This document shows, in pieces, positions 51,005-61,759 of a DNA stretch of 64,000 bases (its first letter is position 1; every line of letters starts with the position of its first letter). The stretch comes from Apteryx mantelli (lineage: Eukaryota; Chordata; Aves; Apterygiformes; Apterygidae). The translations under genes were made by a program, and so were the position numbers. The stretch covers positions 138,130,288 through 138,194,287 of the forward strand of contig NC_089978.1 in assembly GCF_036417845.1 (NCBI RefSeq), written 5' to 3'. Below the pieces are notes generated by a model, which was given only the letters and a program-made list of their open reading frames with translations, had not been told where the DNA came from and did not search any database.

Positions 51005-52495
51005 TCTGGTTGTGCAAGTGGCCCTGGTGACAAAGGATAGAGAAAAGACTGAGGTACTGAATACCTTCTTTGCCTCAGTCTTTCCTGGCAAGACTGGCCC
51101 TCACGAATCCCAGGCCATGGAGGCAAGAGAGAAAGTCTGGAGGAAGGAAGACTTTCCCTTGGTGGAGGAGGATTGGATTAGGGATCACTTAAGCAAACTG
51201 GGGAGCATACACAAGTCCATGGGCCTTGATGAGATACGCACAGGAGTGCTGAGGGAGCTGGCCAATGTCATTGCAAGGACACTCTCAATCATCTTTGAAA
51301 GGTCATGGGTATCAGGAGAGATGCCTGAGAACTGGAAGAAAGTAAATGTCACTCCAGTCTTCAAAAAGAGCAAGAAGGAGGACCCAGGGAACTACAGGCC
51401 AGTCAGCCTCACCTTGGTCACTGGAAAGGTGATGGAGCAGCTCATCCTGGATACCACTTCCAAGCCCGTGAAGGACAAGAAGGTGATCAGGAGTGGTCAG
51501 TGTGGATTCACCAAGGGGAAATCATGCTTAACCAACTTGATAGCTCTCTATGATGGGATGACTAGCTGGGCAGATGAGGGGAGAGTTGCTGAGGGATGTT
51601 GTCTATCATGACTTCAGTAAGGCTTTTGACGTTGTCTCCCATAACATCCCCATAGGCAAGCTGATAAAGTGTGGGCTAGATGAGCAGGCAGTGAGATGGA
51701 TTGAGATCTGACTGGATGGCAGAGCTCAGTGACACAAAATCTAGTTGGAAGCCTGTAGCTTGTGGTGTAGCCCAAGGGTCAGTACTGGGTCCAGTCCTGC
51801 ACCAGTACACGTTGGGAGCTGACTGGCTGGAGAGCCGTTTTGCAGAGGAGGACCAGGGGGTCCTGGCGGACAATAAGGTGACCATTAGTCAGCAATGTGC
51901 CCTTGTGGCCAAGAAGGCCAATGGTATCCTGGGGTGCATTAGGAAGAGTGATGCCAGCAGGTCAAAGGAGGTGATCCTTCCCCTTTACTCAGCACTGGTG
52001 AGGCCACACCTGGAGTGCTGTGTCCAGTTCTGGGCTCCCCAGTATCAGAGAGATACGGAGCTACTGGAGTGAGCCCAGCAAAGGGCTAGTAAAATGATTA
52101 AGGGACTAGAGCATCTCTCGTAAGAGAAAAGGCTGAGAGAGCTGGGGCTCTTTAGCCTGGAGAAGAGAGGACTGAGGAGGGATCTTATCAATGCATTTAA
52201 ATATCTGAAGGGAGGGTGTAAAGCGGATGAGGCAAGACTCTTTTCAGTGGTGCCCAGTGGGCAAAAATGGAAATACAGTTCCATCTGAATATGAGGAAAA
52301 ACTTCTTTACTGTGAGGGTGACAGAGCACTGGAACAGGTTGCCCAGAGGGGTTGTGGAGTCTCCTCTGGAGATATTCAAAACCCGCCTGTGCAATGTGCT
52401 CTAGATGACCCTGCTTGAGCAGTGAGGTTGGACTAGATGATCTCCAGACGTCCCTTCCAACCTCAAGCGTTCTGTGATTCTGTGATGCTGTGAAG
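51005..52495 (+). mobile_element. CR1 LINE with broken reverse-transcriptase region
   Basis: This is the longest CR1 copy in the window. The frame at 50973-51611 has CR1 reverse-transcriptase words (FFASVF, GNYRPVSLT, GFTKGKSCLTNLIALYD). Frames are then broken; CGVAQGSVLGPV appears at about 51760 and QQCALVAKKANGILGCIR at about 51890. Between VLGPV and WLESRFAE most of the expected intervening coding sequence is missing, so there is an internal deletion. It ends with the normal CR1 3' region and the tail TTCTGTGATTCTGTGATGCTGTG. It cannot encode active protein. Confidence 0.92.
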
Positions 52496-52499
52496 TCCT

Positions 52500-55400
52500 T
52501 TTACCAGCAGGTCAAAAATGCTTTTTTTTCCTGTTAATAGTTATAAAATCTTCCTATTCCAGAGGCTATTTTTTTTTGAGGTGATATATTTTCAGGATGT
52601 TATTGAGGGATTCCTGCAGTTCCCAAAGTGAAAATGTTAGACTGGAAAATATATGCCTGCACTTATTTTTAAGTATGTGAATATTCCTACTGTGCAACAT
52701 AAAAGTTACTACTCAGTAGTAGTAGTAACCGAGTAGTCAACTACTCAGACATGGGCAAGAATAACATGGGAAATATAACTGCTTTAGATAATAAAGAGAT
52801 GAAAGAAGAATGTAGCAGAAATAATGCTGAGTGACTTGTGGGACACATGGGGTTTGGTTAGTAGTTTTGAACATTTAAAAAGTTACTGTCCTTTAAAAAG
52901 TATTTAACAGAGGTACTAGAACACTGTATTTACTGCAAAAGTTAAGAAATAGTATTTGAAGAGTGCTAAGTATTTTATGAAGTGCTGGGCTGAGAATGCT
53001 GTGTATGCCAAATAGATCTACACCAAAAAAGGTTAGTCATTCAGCTGCAGAGGTCTTACAAAACACTAGCATTTAGAATGCAATTATTTTACAGTTTTGG
53101 AATAGGAGGCACAAGAGAAAGGAGTCCAGCTACATTACTGGCTGTTGTATTTTTGATGAGGCTAATATTCACTAGGATTGTTGTTTATTTGTCTGTACCA
53201 CTTGTGTGTTATTAGAATTTAGTAGAAGACATAACCTCCATCTTCAAGAACTGACAGTCTTAACACTGAAAATGACCTGAGTGAGGACAAAAATAAGTAG
53301 GGAAGGTTGGAATACAGAAGAGAAAGCACCACAGCAGTATAATGACATGAAAACAATTAACAGTAGCAAGCTTAATAAAATAAATAAAAATATAAAAATA
53401 AATAGGACAGGGAGATTAGAGCAGAAACCTTAGATGATCTAAAGAGGCAGAGTTCTTCTTTGTCTTTATCTACAGCTGATGGTCTGGCCATCAATAAATA
53501 TTAGTAGCTGTACTTTCTCTAAATTTTCAGCTTCCAGGAGAGAGCAGAATTTTCTCTACAGACAACATGTGATTCATCATAGAACAAACATTGTATTTAA
53601 CACCTTGAAAAGTTACTCACCATTTCATGCTTTTGCAGCTGCAAACCAAGAAAGTGCCATGAATCATAGATTTTGCCAGCTGAGTTTGGTTTCATCATGT
53701 CCTCCATATGGATAGCAGTCCTCCCCAAAATGTCTGCAGGTTTGCATCTGCACCAGGAAACTCTTAGAGGCTAGAACAACTGAAACGATACCATACAGCT
53801 GCATCATCAGCTAGTGACTTCCATTGCTCCTACTGATAGGTCTGTTCTCGACCAAAGAGGAGAGAACAAAAGCGCGCGCTGTGATCACCTGTGACTTTTG
53901 AAGTGGTGAGTCATTCTGACATGGGTTTGACGAGCCATTCAAATCAGTTTCCTGTTTGGCATCTTGTTCATATGTCTCACAGCTGCAACTGGCAGAGCTG
54001 AGCACCTGCCATCAAAGGAGTTTAGAATCTCTGTCTGCTCATCAAGGTTTCTTTTCCTAATCTGTAACAGTTTAACAGTTTTTATTCCCACCATTGCCTG
54101 CTGTGGTGCTGGAATGTGCTGTAGCAAGAAGTACTTTCCTCCCTGTTGGACCAAAACAAGAGAAAAGTTTTATGTGAAGTGCAGTAGGAGAGCTGCATGG
54201 GGTAATAGGTCTACAGCGAGATCAGAACTGCTCACGGTACGAGGAGTCTGTGCTCACAGGAGTGTGATATGCCATTGATTTTAATGGGCATTGTGGGTCA
54301 GAAGATTCTTCATCACATTCTTTATACATCCTACAAGCCTGTTTGCTGCTTTGACAGCAGCTCTACATTGGCAGTACATCTGCACTGAACTGTCCATCTG
54401 GTTGCAAGGCCGTTTTCTTGAATTGACACATTTATCATTAAAAAACCCTTTAAAATTTCCTCTTTTTTTTCATCCATTGTGCATTAACTTCCGTTTTTTG
54501 ACATAAAATGTCACTTGTCATTGCAAGGTCAATTCAGATGTCTTGTTTAAGCCTCTGCATTTCTTTCTTACCTGCTCAAGTCCTTAATCACCAAAATAAT
54601 TTAGGGTAGCTTGAAAATTTTGCTATGCCACTACTCCTTTCTTCCACCCCAGATAATTATTCAATATTTTAGTGTCATAAGCAAATTAGATCTGGTGATG
54701 GATTGGGCATATTATGGAACTGAAAGTAATCCTTATTACATAAATATTCAAAATCAGAGTGAGATAGGGAAAACTCATTGGTGTGTATGGCATGTGTGAG
54801 TACTATTTTGACCTATTTCTGTTTAAAATACCTGCATTCAGCAGGAGTGGCTGATGAGGAAAAAACAATGCTACTGGCAGTTTGGAAGCCAGGCGGAATA
54901 TAAAATTAGAATACCTGTTTCTTTCATAACAGATATCCTAGACAAGATTCCGTACTTTAAATACTTACAGCAACTGGTATCTCTGCCAGGAAGAGCCAGT
55001 AGTCTAAATAGAAAAGGTCAGCGTCAGGCCAGAGAGAGGAAAGTTGTTATCCACATTTCATGGTGAGAATCGGAAGTGCAGAGAGCTCTAGCCGTCATGG
55101 CTACATAGTAAATCTTTAGGCAGAAGAAAGGCAGAAGATCCAGTCTTGTACATTAGCCACAAATCATCCTTCCTTTCACAAGATACATTTCAATAAATAG
55201 ATGTCTGAATGAAAAAGAAACCATAAAACAAGTTGTTTAAAGTGCTTTTATTATTGGATGACTGTAATTTCATGGCCTGCAAGTCATTTGAATGCTTTTC
55301 CTCCTTTAATACAAAAATTCAGCTTAACTGTATTTAAAGTCCTTGGCTTAGGATGTTAAACATTTCCTTGATTTTAATGCAAGAATGAGGCCAACAAAGA

Positions 55401-55925
55401 CAAATTATTTTTGAGCAGCCTTCATTTCTTGAGGTCTTAATTTTTTAGAACAGTCTAGGCAACCCAAAAAGCTATGTTAGTGGGCAAATAATAGTTGCAA
55501 CTAAATGCCAAAAGCTTTCCACCTCTCTCTCACCTACCACCTTAGGCCCACAAAGAATGAGGTCAAAAGCAAACTATAGTGGGTGACTTCCTCCAGGAAT
55601 ATGGATGATTTCTGTAATTGTGGAACTTCTCAGACGCATAAAAGCATCAGTGCAGTGGCACTTCTGACGGACTGTTTTCTAGCAAGCCTTCGACAGGACA
55701 GTTATAGCCCATTCTCTGTCCCCTCTGTAGCCAGTACAGCCAAGCACATCACATATATCCTTATGGTCTGCAAGAGAAAAACAGCTGAGGCAAATATTAC
55801 TGAGGTCTGTGGGAAGAAAAAGAAATGTTTGACAAGAGCTGTCTAGTGCAAAATATTATCTCCCCATGGTAGAGAGCAAGTAATACCTTATTTTGTTTGC
55901 TGTTTTCTTAACTAAAGAGTAGAAG
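52500..55925. other. Spacer, no gene recognised
   Basis: AT-rich. It contains a small inverted repeat made of CTACTCAGTAGTAG and CAACTACTCAG elements (about 52710-52747) and an AATAA-rich patch (about 53372-53405). Small reading frames have no supporting motif. Confidence 0.4.
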
Positions 55926-55932
55926 TCACTCT

Positions 55933-56616
55933 TGTCGTGAAAGGAGTGATGCACTTCACTTGTAAGAGGGAAGCAGCACTGTGTTTGTTGCAGTAAGATA
56001 GCGACTTAACAAAGTTCAATCATAAATAAGAACGATTCAATGAGGTTCGATTGGCAAGGTTCACTCAGTTATTTACTGCATGAAGGACAGGGTCAGATGC
56101 ACGCACAACAGAGACCCCCCTGCTGAGTCATGAGGTTCAGAAAGGACCCCCTTGCTTTCTAAACTCCTTCAGAGAGGAGCCCAGGTGTGGCTGGATCCAG
56201 TCTTAGTCCCAGACTGGGTCAGCGGTTTATGTCTAAGGGATTAAGTGCACAATTAGTCAGAGATATAACTCAGCAAAGTTTCGCAAAGTTCATAAAAGTT
56301 CAGCATGCTATTAATCACTTATTGAGGATCTGTTGTGGGTAAGGAATCTCTCAACCTCGAGGAGCAACCTTGAGAGGCGTCCCTGCTCAAGAGGGGGTTC
56401 TGCAGTGCAGCCCGCTGCTGTGCAGGAGAGTTCAATGGGCTCTGGGCTGCCCCCTGTTTATGGGGGGGGAGATGATTGACTCATAGTCATATTTGCATAC
56501 TAGACAGGCCTTAGTTGGCGCATGCTCAATTAGCCCCTGTCTACATGCTGTTTACAGGGGGGTCAGGTTGAGGGGGAGAGAGCCCATCAAAGGGGGGAAG
56601 GGAGCACACCATCACA
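55933..56616 (-). mobile_element. Solo LTR, same family as 6923-7611, inverted
   Basis: On the + strand it runs TGTCGTGA...CCATCACA, the reverse complement of an LTR beginning TGTGATGG and ending CACGACA. It matches the 6923 copy throughout, including the C-run and TATA-like region (ATAAACAG here). Flanking pentamers ACTCT and AGTCT form an imperfect target duplication. There is no retroviral coding sequence next to it. Confidence 0.85.
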
Positions 56617-56619
56617 AGT

Positions 56620-58190
56620 CTTTAGGTGACATGTGGGCAAAGGTGATAGTGTATAGTTGTGGCCCTGGGAGTCCTTGACTCTTGATGTATGGGGTGGCAA
56701 GGTGTCACAATGCAGATGCAGGTGGTAATAGAAGCACGGGTTGCGGCAGTGGTGTAACAGTCCCAGTGGCTGCAGTGAGGGTTGTGGTGGTGGTGGTAAT
56801 GCTGTCCTGCTTCTGCTTCTGCTGATGCAGGGAAGGATGCTAGGCACCTGAGAGTGAGCTCTTTCTAGGAGCAAGAGTGCATGCCCTTGCTACTGCAGCA
56901 CTCAGCATATCTCACCTATGGAGTTGCAGAAAGCAGGGGGGGACCAGTCCTTCTGTATTACTGGCCACTGTCTGTATTGTTTACTTCCATCCATAGGGCT
57001 GCTTCTTCCATCCATAAGAACACTAAATGTTCTTTTCCTCCAACCTCAAAAAGAGGAAGGGAGTAATAAAAAAAGAGAACATGGAAAGAAAACGATTGCA
57101 GAAGGAAAAAAATGAAAGGGTGAGGGCCAGGGCAAGGGGGTTAACAATAAGGAATGAGAGGAGGACACCAAGCAGAGCACCCCCCACTGCACCTTCTGGT
57201 TCCTGAAAGCATCCTAAGAGCCAGCAGGTGTTGCCCAGTGCTGCTCCCCAGAGACACAGCAGGGTGAGAGAGCAGAAGAAGGCTCCACACTGGTCAGGAT
57301 CCCACATCAAGCTTCCTCCTGCTGGAAGGCCAACTTGGCAGGTCTGGAGGAGTTTACAGCATTACTCATTTCTGCATGGACTGCCCAGTGCCAATGATAA
57401 TGAATGATGCCATTTTGTGCCAGAGACCCACCAGCTCTGAGCAACTGACCCACATCTTCCTAGTCTGCAGAGCTGCTCAGTATAATCTCTCCTTAAGTGG
57501 TGCTGTTCACAACTGCATCTGCTGCAAACAACTCTCTGCACTGGCTTCCTGTTAGATAGCACTACCACCCTTCGAGACTTACGCAGCAAAGGGAGCTTTC
57601 CCTTTTCCAACACCTTGCCATTTCAGTGCAGCACTCTGCACCAGATTAGAAGCCATCAGCTGCAAAAAGCTCCTTGACTGCAGGCCCAAGGCAGCAGAAG
57701 GCACTGCCGGAAAATATTTTATTCCAGCAACTGGGGAAAGGCTGACCAAAGAGGCAGCGACATGGGCCTTGCCCACCTATGTTTTGCTGGAGGCACTTGA
57801 ATGCCAGCAGTCCCCGGCATGGAGGGAGTTACTGACAGTGCCCGACAATGTTCAGCCCTGACTGCACCAAGATCAGCCAGGTTTGGGGCTAGAATAAGAG
57901 CCTCCGTGCATAAAGCTGCAGCAAGATGTAATAAGCTGTGGTATCCTGTCTGTGAAGTGTCCCAGATGTAGAAAGGGATGGAAAAAGCTCAGGTGCGGAA
58001 GGGGAATGAGAGCAGAAGTGATGGAAGGGGCATGGGGGTATAGGGATGTGGGGAACAGGGGGAGATGGAGGGGGGCAGGATGAGATGGAGGAGAGCAGGA
58101 AGAGACAGCACCCGGGCCGTGGCTGCCGGAGGCACTGCCCCACTCCCACTGCCCAACAGCTGACACACCAGGTCCTGCGGCATCCCATTA
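56620..58190. other. Moderately GC-rich spacer, no gene recognised
   Basis: It contains GGT/GCA/TTC trinucleotide-rich sequence (56700-56830) and an antisense frame at 57310-57023 with hydrophobic runs but no recognised domain or splice context. At 57160-57870 the sequence is less AT-rich and has a Cys/Leu-rich flavour that could be an old element. I cannot assign it. Confidence 0.4.
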
Positions 58191-58750
58191 GCAAGGGGTA
58201 GCAGTGCGCTCGGGTGCTCGCAGAAGGCAGGCAATCAGCAGCCTTTATCCCTCACCGCGGTTGGAGGGATGGCGGTGTAGTGGCCTCACCTCTCCTCTGC
58301 CTCCCCCCCCGCCAGGGGTGGTTGAGGGTCGCTGGCGGCGCTGGGGGCAAGCAGGAATTTGGGTCCGGGTGGGGCGTCCTGGCCCAGCAGCAGAGGGTGT
58401 TTTTGGTGGTGGCAAGTGCAGGGGACAGTCCCGAGTCCCTGCACGCCTGTGTGTTGCGGCTGGGAGGCGCCGCCTCGCCTCAGAGAGCCTCGAGTTCGGC
58501 TCTTCCCGGAGGGGTCTGGTTTCCCCTCCCGGACTGCCCCGTCCTGTCGGGGCTCGGGCTGCTGTGCGAGGGTCAGCGTCTCTGCGACACAGCGGCAGAA
58601 GGAAAGCAGCTCCCTCGCTGCTGGAGTGGCTGCGCTCTGGAGCCCGGGCAGAGCCAGTGTCCCCGCCTAGTGCCGCTGAGGTGGCCTGCCGCCCGTGACA
58701 CAGGGTAAAGCGGTGCAGTGTGCAGGGTGTGAAGGGGGCAGTTCTCCCTT
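58190..58750. promoter_or_regulatory. CpG-rich island 2
   Basis: A second GC-rich, CpG-dense block. It contains long frames on both strands (including an antisense frame of 275 codons reaching into AT-rich flank) that look like open low-stop GC sequence rather than protein. It ends with a usable + strand donor (CACAGG/GTAAAG, about 58699-58706). It lies 1.8 kb before the kelch remnant and may be, or may once have been, its promoter. Confidence 0.5.
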
Positions 58751-58759
58751 GTGCTTTGC

Positions 58760-60550
58760 TCTGGGTGGTAAAACACACTGGGAGACAAGGTGAGAGAAGG
58801 TAGCTGTGCTTGCAAAGCAAAGATGGTGCACTTGCTGTGGGGTATGCTATGAACAAGGCTTGAAGTTTCAGTATGAATTTGTCTTTGGGGATGTATTTGA
58901 TGGGGGTCCAGAAATTAAATGGAAGTGGCAGGAGGAAAGCAAGGTGGAGCGAGGACTTGGGAGAGGCTGGAGTCTGGTGGAAAAGGGATAGTAGTTTAGT
59001 ATGTGGAATAGAAAAGCAGACTATGTAGATGAATGGCAGATGGTTAAAATCAATTCTTGATGAGGAAGTCAACTTTCTGGTGAATTGCTGTCCCAGAAGG
59101 CGAAAAAATCAAATCCATGCTACTGATACTGTGCCTGCTAGTACTGCCAAGAGAGCTGGGAGCTGTCCTAAGAAATCATTTTTCTGTGTGAGCTTTTCCT
59201 GTGTTGGTGGTCAGGGTGAACTGATACAGAGCCTGTTATCAGGAGAGGATCCTAAGTGAACTGTCAGTTTAAAAGCAAAGACTGCCACTCTAGATGGTAA
59301 TTGCCAGTCCTGCAGTTTGTAATACATTTTGAAATGCAGTGGCAGTGTCTTTTACCCAGCAACCTTGAGTTATGCTGCTGCAGTTTTGGGTCATTTCCAT
59401 ATTCTACATTCCCCCCACAGTATTTCTTAATGAGGAGTGACATTTCCAGTGCTGCACGGTTGTGGAATTACCAATCCAAATGTTACTTTCCCATTACATT
59501 AGGGCTTATGCCTGAAGAAAAATGTTCTTTTCTGCCACTGGGAAGTCCCAGATGCAAATCTGAGACTTTGGCTACATTTGACAAGTAGAGATTTTGAGGA
59601 GGTGATATTCAGAGGTGGATCAGTGAAGACACCTGCCTACACTTTTCTAGAAGTATGCTCTCCATCATTCTTGGAGATCACCCTCCCAAGTACTGTGCTG
59701 AACAAGCTCTTTATAGGTAAGAGAAGAGTTACCTGTTAATGCATTTTCGTCTGTGTGGGCAGGGTATTTTTGGCCTCCATCAGTCCTTACGTCCAGGGCA
59801 TGTTCACTAGCAATTGCAGTGGCAATCCAAGTGGGCAAGTTGTTCCTACTGATATGACTGCTTCTGTTATGGAAAGTGTGTTGAACTATGTCCACACATG
59901 AGATACTAATTACTGAAGAGACTTATTCACAGCAGCCAGTTGTCTCCAGATAGGGCACCATGAGTTACTGTACCTTTATTGTATCCTTACCAGGTACTCC
60001 TGGTGCATAACCAGGGTTACAGTATGTGTAAAAGTGTGTCTGTCTGTATCTTTTAGAAATTTAGTAATCAGATTATTTTAATGGGATTGGGTTGACTTTG
60101 AACCTGTGTTTAGGAATTAGGAGGCTGTTTTAGAGACTGCCTTTTTAGCCTCCCTGACTGTAGAGCTCACATGGTTTCCAGACTATTCTTGTAAGCAGTA
60201 ATATTGTTGCTGTCACATTTGGCAGACTAAATGCAAATGAGCAATCCCATGGTGTTTATGAGCAGAAAAAAAGTTAATTGCTGCACTGAATCAGTTCCAT
60301 ACTCCATCTAGTCCAGTATTCTTGCTTCTGCAATGGTCCTACACACAAAAATTCTCAGGAAGGGGCAAAGAAGCTATAGATGTGAGATTATCTATGTCCC
60401 ACATTAACCCCAAACAGAAATATTTGCCAAAAGCATGAGATTCATATTTCAGAAATTTTCCCTTGTGTTTATTGTCCTCTTTGCTGTTGCTGTGGGGTTC
60501 TTTCTGAAGAACATTTCCTGGAAGAACTGTTTGAGGCTTTGTATAGTGGC
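58760..60550. other. Spacer between CpG island 2 and the kelch remnant
   Basis: No BTB-domain coding sequence could be found here in any frame. Sequence is mostly AT-rich with short frames. Confidence 0.4.
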
Positions 60551-60552
60551 TG

Positions 60553-61745
60553 ATGCTCACAACCACAAACTTTTGTTTTGAGTCCCTGTACTATGGCCTT
60601 CTGCACTATGAATTTCTTTCTGAAGATCAGGACTTTTTACACTTGAAATACAGTATGTTAACTGATAGACAGCCTATCTCCTCAGGCAGCCTATCAGTGA
60701 CTTCAGAACTGCTTTTCTATGGGGCAGTGCAATGCTGGGTGCGTTTTCAGCCTGCAGAGTGCCTTTCTCAACTAAGTGAGTTGATGGCTTATCTCCAGCT
60801 TTCCCTCCTGACCCATGAAGAGATTGCAGTGGTCCAGGCAGACTCAAAAAGTTATGGGGATGCCCAGATGAAACGGAAGCAGAGGAATGCAGAAGAGAGT
60901 TTGCAGGGGAATGGAGGGCTCAGGCAGGGCATGTATGATGAGTGTATTGTCTGCTTGAATGAGAATTTATGTTGGGGCTCAGATGGAACATTTGAGAGAG
61001 TCCAGAGTAAACTTATCTTCTGTTTCTACCCACAAACAGAAGAAATACATTATCTGCCACCTTTAAAAGACATGAATTTTCCAAAATGCATAGCATTTTG
61101 GAACAAGCTCTATATTTCTGGAGGTATTAGTAGAAGCTTTAGGTCACTCTTAGATTCTATGGGTACATTTTTTCTAAATGAGCAGTGGCTGCAGCTTCCT
61201 TCTATGCCTGAAGGCCATAATGACTGTGGATTTCTTGATTATGTAACCAGAAGCTTTATGTTGTGGGAGGCTATACAGAGCGAGGTGTTTCTGCTTCTGC
61301 AGAGTGCTTTGATTTGATGCAGAATTCATGGGCTGTTATTGCTGAAATGCCATTAGCTCTGTCTCGGTTTGCCTCTTTGGTGTTCAAGAAGAAATTGTGT
61401 CAGATAGTTGGATATATATCTTACAGAGAGAATTGACATGATCTTCCATGGGGGTTTCTTATCTATGATAAGAAACTTAGCTTAGACACCTGGATTCAAG
61501 CACTTCTGGATCTTAATCTCTGTGATATGGGTACTGTCACACTGGGTAATGGGATATATATTGTTGTTGGCTGTTACAGTGATGACGATGATGATGACAA
61601 CATGCATGTTATTGAAAACTGTTTCATTCTCAGTGAAGATGGCACAGTATTTTTGCAATAAAATTCCAAAATTTCCACAAGAAATTGCCTGCCCAGGCAT
61701 AGTTCAGTGGCAGAATGGGATTCCTGTGTTGGGTGGGGAAAAAAT
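60553..61745 (+). pseudogene. Kelch-like (BACK plus kelch repeats) gene copy with frameshifts
   Basis: An open frame of 254 codons starts with a BACK-like domain (SLSVTSELLFYGAVQCWVRF, LQLSLLTHEEI). It is followed by kelch repeats (LPPL, NKLYISGG, LPSMPEG). Near 61240 the frame breaks. The next frame continues with KLYVVGGYTERGVSAS and IAEMPLALSRFASLVF, a TGA falls inside it at about 61435, and it resumes to LCDMGTVTLGNGIYIVVG and an Asp run. A further shift near 61655 leads to NGIPVLGGE. The usual N-terminal BTB domain is not found upstream. KLHL/KBTBD proteins are normally Cullin-3 ubiquitin-ligase adaptors; this copy lacks the Cullin-binding half and cannot make the full propeller. No introns interrupt the aligned part, so a retrocopy or a decayed single-exon gene are both possible. 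The family member was not identified. Confidence 0.75.
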
Positions 61746-61759
61746 ATCTATGAATTTAT

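Noticed and set aside
57023-57310. Antisense frame with hydrophobic segments suggestive of a membrane protein
   Set aside because: The hydrophobic character comes from T/C-rich antisense sequence. No start context, splice sites or family pattern was seen.
58245-59072. 275-codon antisense frame over CpG island 2
   Set aside because: It is half AT-rich flank and half GC-rich island, has no recognised domain, and no splice or homology support.
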